In this document: piece by piece, positions 22,395-34,870 of the stretch
Layout of the letters: each line of letters starts with the position of its first letter
How positions within the stretch are numbered: position 1 is the stretch's first letter
Source of the DNA: Panulirus ornatus
Lineage: Eukaryota; Arthropoda; Malacostraca; Decapoda; Palinuridae
Direction: 5' to 3'
DNA: 64,000 bases
Assembly (NCBI RefSeq): GCF_036320965.1
Contig: NC_092286.1
Coordinates: 25,510,977-25,574,976 of the forward strand
Notes under the pieces: generated by a model
What the model was told of the DNA's origin: nothing
What the model saw: the letters and a program-made list of their open reading frames with translations, nothing else
The model's database searches: none
Translations under genes and position numbers: made by a program

Positions 22395-23300
22395 AAAAAA
22401 TCCAAGACACTTCTGGTCCCACACTTTTTGGATAAGGGATACTTGACATTTATGTGGGTAATATACATACTGTACTATGGATTCTATTAATAACAACAAA
22501 ACAACGAACTTTGAATCCTGGTACAGACTTTTCTTCACGGGAAATGAACATTCTTGAAGGCATTATCTTCCAAAATAATCCAGTATCATCCATGTTAAAA
22601 TCCTGCTTAGGAGAATAACTGCCTTCCTGAATAATGGTATTCAGGGTTCCAGGGAAATTTTGGTTGCAACATCATTAGCAGAAGCAACTTCACCATCATG
22701 TAATGCTGTGGCAATTGTAGCGTTTCCTACAAAAAAAAAGAACCAACCAGGACTTGCCTTAAATCTCTGCTGCTGCTGCTTCCACTGCCAAGTCCTTTGC
22801 TTGTGTCAAGCATGCTGACAGGAATAGTTTTATGAGTTTGGTGTTTGATCCATGAGGTCAACATACATTCCATTCATTCCAGTATAAAACTTTGGGAATA
22901 CCAGGGCTTAGATGCACCGATTAATGTTTTACTTTTTGCAGTCTCTTAAATCTTCTTTGCACTCTCACAAATAGTCTATTAAGTAGATTCACTAAGTCCT
23001 AGGGCATGCTTAATATCAGCTGTTGATTCACTTCTCTCATAATGTTTGAGCACATCCATCTTAACCTCAGAGGTGATAGCCTTCTGCTTCTTAGCATCAA
23101 AGGCACCCTGGGAACATAAAGATGCTTTGTAGGCATAATGCAAGGGGGGTAAGCATGTGCAGTATACAGGATACTGCAGTGCAGAATACTGTAGCTCTCC
23201 ATGAGTATAGACTGGATCTATATCATGCATATGCATTTTTCCCACTTGATGCTGACATCATCACACCACCACTGCCAGCCCTGTCATTAATTGTGTTACT
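21928..23300 (-). mobile_element. Tigger (pogo/Tc1-mariner) deletion derivative, copy 1
   Basis: The minus strand encodes KKQKAITSEVKMDVLKHYER (CENP-B-like helix-turn-helix start), then broken frames for the linker and the FPGTL...NMDDTGLFWK...PSRMFISREEKS block that opens the DDE domain. The catalytic second half is missing. A candidate terminal inverted repeat occurs at 21929 (caggttcagcatccctaat), with a related word near 22427-22447 (gataagggatacttgac). C- and A-homopolymers lie at 22364-22400. Confidence 0.75.
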
Positions 23301-23584
23301 TCATAGTTAAGCCCACGTAGATTTTGAAAAAAGATGTAAATGAATTATGCTCATTATTCAAAAAGAGATGGTATAAATCTAATATGCATAAATCAAGAGG
23401 TAAATGAGCATTTTTTTTTTTATCCTAATGCAGTGACTTTGGAGTGCTGAATGATGGAAATGAAATGTATTTTTTTTTTTTATGCTAGCTGAAATAGCAT
23501 GGGCAACTGAATGCCCTAATCAAGGTCATCTAATTAACACAATTGTATATACCCTAGCCTACATGTTGCTGCACTCTGCCTTCT

Positions 23585-23900
23585 TGAGGTCACGCTGTGG
23601 ATGAATAGTCATATTTTGCGAGGCTGCATCACTGAGAGTACAGTCTCGTCAAAGAATGTCTCACTCCAAAAGAGTGTGCAGTTCCCTTCTACCAGAAGTA
23701 TTGTAACATTGGGCTGTAAGAATCTTTAGCAACACCAGGACTCTTTCATAGAAATTGTTCCTAGGGCACTTACAAGTAAATAGATACCCTAGCTTCAGCC
23801 AAGTACTACATTTATTGACTAGATTCATAAGGGAGGGTGAACAGTTTGGTTGAACCTGTACGAGCTCAACCCTGAATGGCTGTGAATGCATCATGGTTAA
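23585..23900. repeat. Unassigned dispersed repeat R2, copy 2
   Basis: Co-linear with 690-965 (acagtctcgtcaaagaatgt; aacacca...ctttca). Function and class unknown. Confidence 0.4.
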
Positions 23901-23989
23901 CATTGCTTACCACTAAATTAGGAACGTCCATAAGATATGTTCAGGATGCAGACAAATATCAAGACCTAGACCTCCTCATCCTCCTCTTT

Positions 23990-24385
23990 CTTCTTCTTCT
24001 CCTTCCAGTCACGGACAAAAGTCCACATCAAGGCTGGGCCTTAACTGAAATATAGAAAGAATTATGAAGCAGAGAAAAAACAAGGGAAAATATTTATAGA
24101 TTTTGAAGTGAAAAGCCTGTCTTTTGAAATGTGTCAGTGATAGTTATTGGAAAAGACATGAGAGGGTAGAGAGTTCCAAAGCTTCAACATGTAGGGAAAG
24201 AAGCAGGGGTCAAAGCAGCCCTCCCATGAATTGCCGATGGCCACACAGTATTCATGTGATACAGTAGCTTGCCGAAAAATGCCTGGTTTAGCTACTGGTA
24301 TGGGCACACATTCAGCCAGCTCTCAGGAGCAAAAATCAAAGTAATACCTAGAGGAGGGGGAAGTGAACCAACATTGCAGCTTAAG
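23990..24385 (-). mobile_element. Jockey-like LINE 3' end
   Basis: Closely matches 32885-33300: acaaaagtccacatcaaggc, the ggaaagaagcagg word, tgatggccacaca-type text and gggcacaca...cagccagctc. Non-coding 3' part only. It abuts an RTE-like copy at 24388. Confidence 0.6.
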
Positions 24386-24387
24386 GC

Positions 24388-25551
24388 AGGTATTTCTCAC
24401 ACACATTCTTCAAAACAAACACCTGGTCCACACATCCCCTGCCACTTCTGAAACCACACTGCTCTTCCCCAATCTGTTTCTCTGTACATGCCCTCACACT
24501 CTCAGTCAATACCCTCCCATACAATTTACCAGGAATACTCAGCAAACTTATGCCTCTGTAGTTTGAACACTCACCTATATCCCATTTGGCTTTGTACAGT
24601 GGCACTATGCATGCATTTTGCCAATCCTCAGGCACTTCACCATGATCCATACATGAATTGAATATCCTTACCAACCAATCAAAAACACAGTCACCCCCTT
24701 TCTTTTTAAATTCCACTGTAATGCCATCCAAACCCACTGCCTTGCCGGCTTTCATCTCCCAAACCATTCTCCCTGACTCTCTCACTTTGCTCACCACCTG
24801 GACCAAAATTCCCTATGTCTGCCACTTTATCATCAGAATTTAGCAACCCTTCAAAATATTCCATCTCAGTTCATCACTACCTGTTATCAGTTTCCCTCTT
24901 GCCCTCTTTACCATGCTTCCATTTGTTCTCATCTTACACATGTTACTTACCTCCCAAAACATCTTTTTATTCTACCTAAAGTTTAATGATACTCTCTCAC
25001 CCCAACTCTCATTTGCCCTCTTTTTCAACCCTTGCTCCTTTCTCTTGACCTCCTGCCACTTTCTTTTATACATCTCCCATTTATTTGCACTCCTTCCTTG
25101 TAAGTATCATCCAAATGACTCTCTTTTCTCTTTTACTAACATTTTTATTTCTTCATCTCACCACTCACTGCCCTTGCTAATCTGCCCATCTCCCACCTTT
25201 CTCATGCCACATGCATCTTTTGCACATGCCATCACTGCTTCCTTAAATACATCCCAATCCTTACCTGCTCCCCTCATGTTATTTGCTCTCACTGTTTGCG
25301 ATTCTACACTCAATCTCTCTTGGTACTTCCTCGTACAAGTCTCCTTTCCAAGTTCACTTACTCTCACCACTCTCTTCTCCCCAACATTTTTTCTTCTTTT
25401 TTGAAAATCTCTACATATCTTCACCCACCAGCTGCCCCTCTCAGCGCATTAGCATCCTAAAGTCTCTCTTTTACACTCCTGTCAATTAACACGTAATCTA
25501 ATAATGCCCTTTGACCATCTCTCCTACTCACATATGTATACTTATGCATAT
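24388..25551 (-). mobile_element. RTE-like LINE copy A, 3' segment of an interrupted copy
   Basis: Minus-strand frames cover the endonuclease end (VLIDRSVKERLL), the linker (GKETCTRKYQERL, CAKDACGMRKVG), and the RT start (AVGLDGITVEF, VPEDWQNACIVPLY, CGFRSGRGCVDQVF), then stop inside the RT. It continues at 27984-28345 after the nested copy B. Its own 3' half is missing. Confidence 0.88.
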
Positions 25552-25552
25552 C

Positions 25553-25583
<31 letters not shown>

Positions 25584-27983
25584 CTTTGTCGCTGTCTCCC
25601 GCGTTTGCGAGGTAGCGCAAGGAAACAGACGAAAGAAATGGCCCAACCCCCCCCCCATACACATGTACATACACACGTCCACACACGCAAATATACATAC
25701 CTACACAGCTTTCCATGGTTTACCCCAGACGCTTCACATGCCTTGATTCAATCCACTGACAGCACGTCAACCCCTGTATACCACATCGCTCCAATTCACT
25801 CTATTTCTTGCCCTCCTTTCACCCTCCTGCATGTTCAGGCCCCGATCACACAAAATCCTTTTCACTCCATCTTTCCACCTCCAATTTGGTCTCCCACTTC
25901 TCCTCGTTCCCTCCACCTCCGACACATATATCCTCTTGGTCGATCTTTCCTCACTCATTCTCTCCATGTGCCCAAACCATTTCAAAACACCCTCTTCTGC
26001 TCTCTCAACCAAGCTCTTTTTATTTCCACACATCTCTCTTACCCTTACGTTACTTACTCGATCAAACCACCTCACACCACACATTGTCCTCAAACATCTC
26101 ATTTCCAGCACATCCATCCTCCTGCGCACAACTCTATCCATAGCCCACGCCTCGCAACCATACAACATTGTTGGAACCACTATTCCTTCAAACATACCCA
26201 TTTTTGCTTTCCCGGATAATGTTCTCGACTTCCACACATTTTTCAAGGCTCCCAAAATTTTCGCCCCCTCCCCCACCCTATGATCCACTTCCGCTTCCAT
26301 GGTTCCATCCGCTGACAGATCCACTCCCAGATATCTAAAACACTTCACTTCCTCCAGTTTTTCTCCATTCAAACTCACCTCCCAGTTGACTTGACCCTCA
26401 ACCCTACTGTACCTAATAACCTTGCTCTTATTCACATTTACTCTTAACTTTCTTCTTCCACACACTTTACCAAACTCCGTCACCAGCTTCTGCAGTTTCT
26501 CACATGAATCCGCCACCAGCGCTGTATCATCAGCGAACAACAACTGACTCACTTCCCAAGCTCTCTCATCCCCAACAGACTTCATACTTGCCCCTCTTTC
26601 CAAAACTCTTGCATTTACCTCCCTAACAACCCCATCCATAAACAAATTAAACAACCATGGAGACATCACACACCCCTGCCGCAAACCTACATTCACTGAG
26701 AACCAATCACTTTCCTCTCTTCCTACACGTACACATGCCTTACATCCTCGATAAAAACTTTTCACTGCTTCTAACAACTTGCCTCCCACACCATATATTC
26801 TTAATACCTTCCACAGAGCATCTCTATCAACTCTATCATATGCCTTCTCCAGATCCATAAATGCTACATACAAATCCATTTGCTTTTCTAAGTATTTCTC
26901 ACATACATTCTTCAAAGCAAACACCTGATCCACACATCCTCTACCACTTCTGAAACCACACTGCTCTTCCCCAATCTGATGCTCTGTACATGCCTTCATC
27001 CCTCTCAATCAATACCCTCCCATATAATTTACCAGGAATACTCAACAAACTTATACCTCTGTAATTTGAGCACTCACTCTTATCCCCTTTGCCTTTGTAC
27101 AATGGCACTATGCACGCATTCCGCCAATCCTCAGGCACCTCACCATGAGTCATACATACATTAAATAACCTTACCAACCAGTCAACAATACAGTCACCCC
27201 CTTTTTTAATAAATTCCACTGCAATACCATCCAAACCTGCTGCCTTGCCGGCTTTCATCTTCCGCAAAGCTTTTACTACCTCTTCTCTGTTTACCAAATC
27301 ATTTTCCCTAACCCTCTCACTTTGCACACCACCTCGACCCAAACACCCTATATCTGCCACTCTGTCATCAGACACATTCAACAAACCTTCAAAATACTCA
27401 TTCCATCTCCTTCTCACATCACCACTACTTGTTATCACCTCCCCATTTACGCCCTTCACTGAAGTTCCCATTTGCTCCCTTGTCTTACGCACCCTATTTA
27501 CCTCCTTCCAGAACATCTTTTTATTCTCCCTAAAATTTACTGATAGTCTCTCACCCCAACTCTCATTTGCCCTTTTTTTCACCTCTTGCACCTTTCTCTT
27601 GACCTCCTGTCTCTTTCTTTTATACTTCTCCCACTCAATTGCATTTTTTCCCTGCAAAAATCGTCCAAATGCCTCTCTCTTCTCTTTCACTAATACTCTT
27701 ACTTCTTCATCCCACCACTCACTACCCTTTCTAAACAGCCCACCTCCCACTCTTCTCATGCCACAAGCATCTTTTGCGCAATCCATCACTGATTCCCTAA
27801 ATACATCCCATTCCTCCCCCACTCCCCTTACTTCCATTGTTCTCACCTTTTTCCATTCTGTACACAGTCTCTCCAGATACTTCTTCACACAGGTCTCCTT
27901 CCCAAGCTCACTTACTCTCACCACCTTCTTCACCCCAACATTCACTCTTCTTTTCTGAAAACCCATACTAATCTTCTTTTTTA
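25552..27983 (-). mobile_element. RTE-like LINE copy B, best-preserved copy, nested in copy A
   Basis: Two long open frames, 352 codons ending near 26941 and 413 codons ending at 25767, overlap. They are separated by a one-base insertion near 27000 (ggatgaagg where other copies have ggtgaagg). Domains: linker, RT with ARKxAGLDGI-type start, AFMDLEKAYDRVDRDALW, GLRQGCVMSPWLFNLFMD, FADDTALVAD; then a C-terminal domain with YGCEAWAMDRVV, KWFGHMERM and SGRPNWRWKDGV. Short-form 3' UTR and a long T-run (A tail) at 25552-25580. The endonuclease is absent by 5' truncation. Inserted within the aminopeptidase intron 1. Confidence 0.93.
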
Positions 27984-28345
27984 AACCAGGTATTCTCAAT
28001 CACTAGTCTTTTTCAGCACACAAATCCACAAGCCCTTCACCATTTCCATTCACAACGGAATACCCCATGTACCCCATTTGTACCCTCAACTGCCACATTA
28101 CTTACCTTCACATGGAAATCACCCATCACCCATACCCTGTCACTAGCACTAAAGCCAGGACATCCAAGTTTCTTTCCTCAAACATACTACCTATTTCTCC
28201 TTTCTTGGTTACATCCACATGCATTCAGACACCCCAATCTGAGCCTTTGAGGAGGATGAGCACTCCCTGCTTGACTTCTGTTTCCACTTTTAGTAATTGA
28301 AATACAAGGAAGGGAGGGTGTTCAACCCCTGCTCCCGCCCCCTTT
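27984..28345 (-). mobile_element. RTE-like LINE copy A, 5' segment
   Basis: Contains aaaccaggtattctcaatcac, the sequence that in the full-length copy (52455) directly follows the T-rich site. It therefore continues copy A across the nested insertion. Carries part of the AP endonuclease (GDxHVK-type region) and the 5' UTR-like ccctcctctgc section. Confidence 0.8.
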
Positions 28346-28862
28346 AGTCGCCTTCTGTGACACACAAGAAATACATGGGAATTATTTTTTCTTCCTTTTC
28401 CTCAGGGATGGTTATGTGTGTATATGTATTTTTCTTTTTGGTGGGAGCTTATATGATTTATGAGACATGAGATAGCACAGGTTCCCTGTGTATTTTCGCT
28501 GTTTTGGTTTTATTATGTTAAGTTGCCATATGCCCAGGAATACCATGAAATACAGATTCTCATATAAATTGTGAATGATTTGTCAAATTCAGGAATCAAG
28601 AAATAACTTCCTGTGATTTTATTTTTAGTTCATGGAAATTATTTTAACAAATCAATTTAGTTGTATTGAATTCAATTCTATTTTTGGTTTGTGGCAGTTA
28701 AAGATTGTAGATATAGAATTATTTAGTGTCGTTGAAAGATCAGTATGTCATTACAAAATTAATTAGATGCTCTTTATTTATCAGTCTTCTAAAACACAAG
28801 ACATATGATGAATTTCTCCTTTGATTGAATGGAACTTTAAACCGAATTTCAATTATTTCTAG
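28346..28862. other. Aminopeptidase intron 1, distal part
   Basis: AT-rich, no gene or repeat recognised. Ends in the polypyrimidine/AG acceptor of exon 2. Confidence 0.5.
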
Positions 28863-28972
28863 GTTGGAGTTATAGTTGGCATTTACAACAACGATGGTGA
28901 TTATAGGCTAACTGAAACTGCTGATAAAATCAACGTACATTCATCTGGCAGCATTACACGACTCATGCAATA
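28863..28972 (+). CDS. Exon 2 of M17-like aminopeptidase
   Basis: Acceptor ATTTCTAG and donor GTAAGT. 110 bp, entering at phase 0 and leaving two bases of a codon. It encodes VGVIVGIYNNDGDYRLTETA, then DKIN...SGSITRLMQ. This matches the (K)GLVLGIY...F...L.GKL...L start of the M17 aminopeptidase N-terminal domain. The 10.3-kb intron 1 is filled with mobile elements. No exon encoding the next family segment (the YGLH/VGLG strand) or the catalytic domain was found downstream, so the rest probably lies beyond the window or escaped me. Confidence 0.6.
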
Positions 28973-29164
28973 GTAAGTTGCTATTCAGGGTTGATATTAA
29001 TGTTGTTTTTATCTTGAGTAGTCTATTATTGTTCTTGGTCACTAATTTATTTTGATTTGCGAAGAGTAGATGTACACTTATGTTGCCTTTTACTCAGTGT
29101 GAAAAAGGTACCTGTAGTATGTAGGAGTAAGTTGCATGAGGACAGGTGAAATCCATAAGTAGTG

Positions 29165-30445
29165 CTGTGCTATGAAGGCCAGGAACACAAAAAATGAATG
29201 TTTGAATTGCAGAGGGAAAATTTTGAGAATACATGGAAAATTGTATGGAAGAGTCATGATTGGTTGGGTGGTGGTATGCTTATTAGACCATCAGTTAGGG
29301 AGGAACATTGTGGCTGTAGGAGTAATAGAGGATGTGTGGATCAGGTGTTTGCTTTGAAGAAGCTGTTTGAGAAATACTTTGAGAGAGAAAGGAATTTCTA
29401 TAAGGCATTTATGGATCTGGACAAAGTGTATGATAGGGTTGATAGAGTTACTTTATGAAAAATGTAAAAAAATATATGGTTTTAGAGGAAAGATACCAGA
29501 AGTATTGATTAATTTCTGTCAAGAAAGTAAGGCATGCATCATGGGTGTGTAATATCAGTCCATTAGGAATGGGGTGGGAGAGCCTGAAAGTTACTGTTTG
29601 TAGATGACATGGTGGTTCTAGTGGTAGACTCAAGAGGGAACCTGCTGAAGCTTGTATTTGAGTTTGGGAGAGTGTGGAAGTGGAGGAAATTTAGAGTAAA
29701 TGTGAATGAATGTTGTGTGATGTGGTTAAGCTAGTGGGCTTGAGTGTGATTTTGAATACAATGAACCTGAAGGAAGCAGGGTGTGTTAGATGCTTAGGAG
29801 TGGATATGATAGCAGATGGAGATGAACACAAGATGGGTGAAAGGGTTACAGTCTTGCCCGCATTGAGGAGTGTGTTGAAAGATAGGTTATTCTTTGTAAG
29901 TACAAAGATAGATGTGTTTGTTGGAGTAATTGTTTAAGTGGTGCTGTATGAATATGAGTCATAGGCCCTAGAACAAAAGAATTACTGATGGGGTGGATGT
30001 GTTGGAAATAAAATGCTTGAGGGCAATATGTGGTGTGAGGAAGGTTTATTGGGTAAGAAATGGTGATAGTGTAAGAGAGAAGTTTGGTAATAAGAAGTGT
30101 ATGGATGAGAGTTGAAGGTGTGCTGAAATGATTTTTGACATTTGCAGAGGATGATTGAGAAGAGGCTGACTGTGGTTAGAGGTGGAGGGATCAAGGAGAG
30201 GGAAATCGAGGACAAGATCAAAGGAAGGAATGAAACACACTTCGAGTAATAGAGGCATAAGCATGCATGGGATATAGTGAATGGGATCAAAGTGGTATGA
30301 ATGGTGCCATCTTCTCTCATTGGGCTGAATCTGGGCATATGAAGTGGTTAGGAAAACCGCAGAAGGTATATGGAGCTTGGTTGGATTGGAACTTTGGTTT
30401 TGGTGCATTATTCATGATAGCTTAAGAATGAATGTAAGTAAATGA
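29165..30445 (+). mobile_element. RTE-like LINE, very old copy
   Basis: Broken frames show DQVFALKKLFEKY, AFMDLDKVYDRVDR, RCLGVDMIADG and the C-terminal VDVLEIKCLRAI. The family 3' UTR words follow. It is clearly the most diverged coding copy of the family here. Confidence 0.8.
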
Positions 30446-30469
30446 GGCTCTTTTTTTTTTGTTTTTGGC

Positions 30470-32200
30470 ATTAAGGCACTAACACGAAAAACAGAACAAA
30501 GATGAAAAAAAGATGAAATTAAGGAGAAGAGTGAATTGAGGAATCTGGAGTGGAATTGTCAGCAGAAGAGTGGGTAGTATGAGAAGAAAGAAAATTGTTC
30601 ATAGGGAGAAGGAAGAAGGTAGGTGTCAGAACAGAGCCCTTGGGAACACTTCTGCAAAGGAATAAATGGAATTGAAACTACAGTATGCTTTAGCGAACAA
30701 AGATAAGTGGAAAGTTCATGGAAGGAAGTTCAGCAAGTAGAGACTTTTGTCACTTCCAGCCATATTATCAGATGTTGAGAGTCAAGACAAATTCTTTACT
30801 AGAATTCCTTAGAAATGAGAATTGGAGGGAAATGAGAATTGGTGGTGGGTCCCATTTGACATATCACCAGTAGACTTTATACTGTACTGTGAAAGCTACA
30901 TTAGTGATTTGAAGGAAGGGAATGGTATTCTAAATATTTAAGAAGTGAGCAATAGAGATTTTGATTATAGAAATAGCGGAAGCGAGAGTAATGGGGAAGT
31001 ACTCGTAAGTGAGTAGTTTCCTTTCTTAGGAATGGGATGGATTTAGGTATGCCTCTAGAGAAAATAAAAGGTTTTGATTTTTAGACATTTGAAATATGGG
31101 AGTATGAATTAGAGATGGCTTAAAAACACACTCCTTTAATATTCAAGATTTACTATCTGGCACATATTCCTTGTTCACCTGTAGCAGGAAGGGGACTCAA
31201 AGGAAAATGTAGGAGAGCTTGTATATAGCAGGAGTAGGTGAAGAAGAGGATGATATTTGAAATCATGCAAAGTAGTGTTAGAGAGAAATAGGGCACTGAG
31301 ATTTAACAGGTTTGAAAAGAGGGAGAAATGTATTAAAGGTTTTGGAGATGCTTTGTTTAAGGACCGGAAAGGTCTTTTAGTTGAAGAAATTAAGTCCATG
31401 TGCTTTCTTTTTATGAAAAATTAAGTCTATATGCTTTCTTTTTATGAAAGCTTGCTTGACTCAAGGAATGATAGCTTTTTGATGATTCTGAGGGGAAATG
31501 AAGGCTGGAGAATTAAGGGAAGGGTTTCATAGCCAGATATGACCTTTCCCAGTGGTGTCAGAGCAAAGTGTTCGAATCATGATTGATGGGGTAATGTTTT
31601 AATAGAAGAAGGGATATAAGACTGTCCAGCCAAGATGACATCCATTATATAGTCATCATAACTGGAGCATCCCATCCAGTGAAGCAGCACTGGTGCTAAG
31701 GAAAGTTAGTGGAAGGGCTGCTCACAGAAGGCAATTGAAGCCTCGTAAACGTTAAAGTTGGCATCTTGAGAAGGGGACAGAAATAGTGATTTGTAGTGAG
31801 AGGGTTAAAAAAATGTTGAGTTTTAGAAGAGAGATTGTGGTGATCAGGAACTCACTCCTGTTTTTAGTTAGTTGTTCATAAGTTTCAAGGAGTAAAAGAA
31901 GGCCTCAGTTCCACTGAGGTCATCCAAAGTAGAGCTGAGCCAGTCATAGTGATGTACATTGAATCTCTTGCATACTGGACTGCAGTTTGTAGATGTGAAA
32001 AGAGCAGTTTCTTAAGACAGGAAATCAGATCATGAAGAGATCAACTTATTTGGAGAGATTAGGGGAAAATTGGTTATGTTTTACAGGGTAAGAGAATTTT
32101 GATCCAGGTGGCATTGAAGTTGGGAAACTTGAGATCGATGTAGGTGTTTTTGTACTGCAGTAAGTACAAACACCGCCCATGGAGTGAAAAAAATTATTTT
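30470..32200 (-). mobile_element. Jockey-like LINE remnant, copy 2
   Basis: Minus-strand fragments recall the Jockey RT, for example a decayed IHPIPKKGN near 31025-31055 and a GVPQGS-like SVPKGSV near 30640. No long frame remains. Boundaries are approximate. Confidence 0.5.
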
Positions 32201-32204
32201 TACA

Positions 32205-32545
32205 TTGGAGCTCCAGTCAAGACAAAAGTCTGGATCAAGGCCAGGCCTTAATTGAAACTCAGGGAAAAGTAGGAGATAGAGGAAAGCATTTACAGATGTT
32301 TGAGGAAATGGAGAAGACTGATAATTTGACAGTGATGAGAGAAGACATCATAGGACAATTAGGTTTCGGAAATAAGAAAATCATTTGAAATTGATAGATG
32401 TATGACAAAGGATAGGAAATATCTAAAACAATGGATATTGCAAAAGTGAATAGACAAACAGCTAGTATAGTACAGTACAGAACAGTAGTTTCAGTAGTGA
32501 TGAGTTGGGTTCCCATTGCAGGATGGGTCCACAAATTCCATCACC
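32205..32545 (-). mobile_element. Jockey-like LINE 3' end fragment
   Basis: Shares acaaaagtctggatcaaggccaggccttaattg-type text with 23990, 32910 and 55650. Non-coding. Confidence 0.5.
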
Positions 32546-32879
32546 ATTTGTAGAAAAGGAATTAAATTTTTACCTTTATAAACTTGTAGATTGGCTTGCA
32601 AAATTTAAAGAAAATGCATAAAAAGTAATATTATTACCATAGTGTTGGTTTGGTGGAATGCTGAGTAGGAAAATTGCATGCGGATGATATTGTCCTCAGA
32701 TAAGATTTTAGGACATGAAGGTCTTGTGTCTTTTGTCTTAACGTGGTATTGCACTTTATTCTAGTTTCTCGGTAGATTACATAGATTAGGTAAAAATGTT
32801 ACCCTATGCACACTGTGAGAGAGCATAGGCACCACATATGCGGTGATCCTTCTTCACCTTGCTGGGTGGAAAGGACTTC

Positions 32880-34870
32880 AGTTTTTTATTTTTTATTTTC
32901 AAGGTTCCAGTTACATACAAAAGTCCACACCCAGGCCAGGTCTTAATTGAAATATATAGAGCATTATGAGAGGAAAAAGAAAAGATGGGAAAGTATTTAT
33001 GAATTTTGGAGAAAGTGAAAAACCTGTCTTTTGAAATGTGCCAGGTCATAGTTATTGGGGAAAACATGAAAATGTAAAGAATTCCAAAGCTTTGATGTGT
33101 AGGGAAAGAAGCAGGTATCATTACGGCCCACCCTTGAGTTGCTGATGGCCACACATTAAACATGTGATATAGCAGCTTGCCAGATATTGCATGGTCTAGC
33201 TAGTGGTGTGGGCACACAAGCAGCCAGCTCTTGGGAGCAAAAACCAGAGTAATTAATACCTATAGAAGAGGGAAAGTGAACCAACATTGCAGTGTAGGGC
33301 AAGGGGGTCAAGTTTGAAAGTTAGTCTGAGACAGTTTGTAAGTCTGACCGCTTTTGACTCAACTCTGTCAAGTAAGGATGCAGAGCTAGAACCACCCCCA
33401 GATGTGAGAGCAGTACTCCACGCAAGGACAAATCAATTCCTTGTATAGATGGAGCAACTGTTCAGAAGAGAAGAAGTTTTAACATCTAAACAGGACACCC
33501 AGTTTCTTAGAGGCAAACTTAGCTATTCCTGTAATGTGGGGTTTCCAAGAAAGAGTGGATATTACAGTAATACCAAGTGTGTTCATCGAGTCAGGTGGTG
33601 GAATTGCAGAACTGTCAAAGGCGATCAGGAGCTGTGAGATTTTGATAGAGCGATGGATAGAAAATGGGTCTTGGAGGCATTAAATTTAACAAGTTTTTGT
33701 GTACCCCACTGAGATATCCTGCTCAAGTCTGAGTTTATTGAGTAATCTTTGTGAAGATGAGATGCAATTTGAGTGAGAGAAGAGGAAGCAGAATTGAAGG
33801 ATGTGGACGAATGCAGTCCTGAGTCATCAGCACATGAGTGCATTAGAATTTGTGGATGAGAGGAATCATTGAAAAAGAGGAGAAATGTAGGGGACAGGAC
33901 AGAACCTTGAGGAATATCACTTAATGAAGAAAAGGAGGGAGGTTGACCCATCAACAATGACAGAGATAGATTGGCCAGAGAGGAAGCTAGATATGAAGGA
34001 GCAAAGTGAGTCAGGGGAGCTTAGAGATGAGACCCTGATGCCCTACCCTATGAAAACCCTTATATATGTCAAGGGCAACGACACATGACTCCCCAAAATC
34101 TTTCAGGGATGGAGACCAGACATTAGTAAGATAGGAAAGACTCGCTAGTGGATCTCGCATTAAGGAAGCCATGCTGATGATTAGAGAGAAGAGTGTGATT
34201 TTCAAGATGTCTAAGAATATGGGAGTTGAGGAGAGATTCAAAGACTTTGGAAATGGTAGATGTCAGAGCAATAGGACAGTAGTTAGAGGGGATCAGAATG
34301 GTCACCCTTCTTAGGGATGGGATGTATCAGTGCATGCTTCCAAGAAGGAAAAGTTTTGGTTGTTAAACATGAGCAGAACAGATGAGGAAGCACAGGTGCA
34401 AGTTGAGGGGCACACTCTTTCAGTACACAGTGATGGATGCCATCAGGACCATAAGCCTTGCTTGTGTCCAAAGAAACATTTTTCGTATAGTCCAAAAAGA
34501 GATTATGGGAAGAGGTATAGGATTCGTGAGAGGAGCATCAGGGGGTGAAGGAATGTTAGAGTCATCCAAGGTGGAGATAGAGAAGAAACGGGAACCAAAG
34601 AGAGCTGCTTGTCTTCCTTCCTCATTTTTTCTGAAGTCTCTCTTTGAGTCACTTGTATCAATTTTGCTATTTGCTCTTCTTCATTCTCCTCATTAGCTGA
34701 TACTTTTGATGGTATTACGTAGGTCATCCAACAGTCTACATATTTTCTGTGGGGTCGGTGTATGCTTAACCTTAGAGTTCAATGGATGTGCATTTACGAG
34801 GTGCTTGTAGGTCTAGGGAAGAGAGCTGAGTATTTTCCCATTCCAACCAGGTGATGAAAAGAACCTGAGT
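32880..34870 (-). mobile_element. Jockey-like LINE remnant, copy 1
   Basis: Minus-strand frames in order: YGPDGIHHCVLKECAPQLAP, SWKHALIHPIPKKGDHSDP, CPIALTSTISKVFESLLNSH, HQHGFLNARSTSESFLSYLT, VVALDIYKGFHRVGH, DIPQGSVLSPTFLLFFND, HSCADDSGLHSS. This is the Jockey-type RT. YADD has become CADD, and several frameshifts kill it. The 3' non-coding part reaches 32880. Confidence 0.8.

Noticed and set aside
22364..22400. C-run followed by A-run as a regulatory or structural element
   Set aside because: It lies inside the Tigger derivative where related sequence reads ggatttt...ggattttgg. The homopolymers look like slippage expansion or a sequencing artefact.
25831..26283. Antisense open frames of 110-180 codons that recur in almost every RTE-like copy (also near 9802, 11329, 20645, 36436)
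   Set aside because: The LINE sense strand is purine-rich, so its complement has few stop codons. The frames carry no recognisable domain and simply follow the sense coding region. They are treated as shadows.
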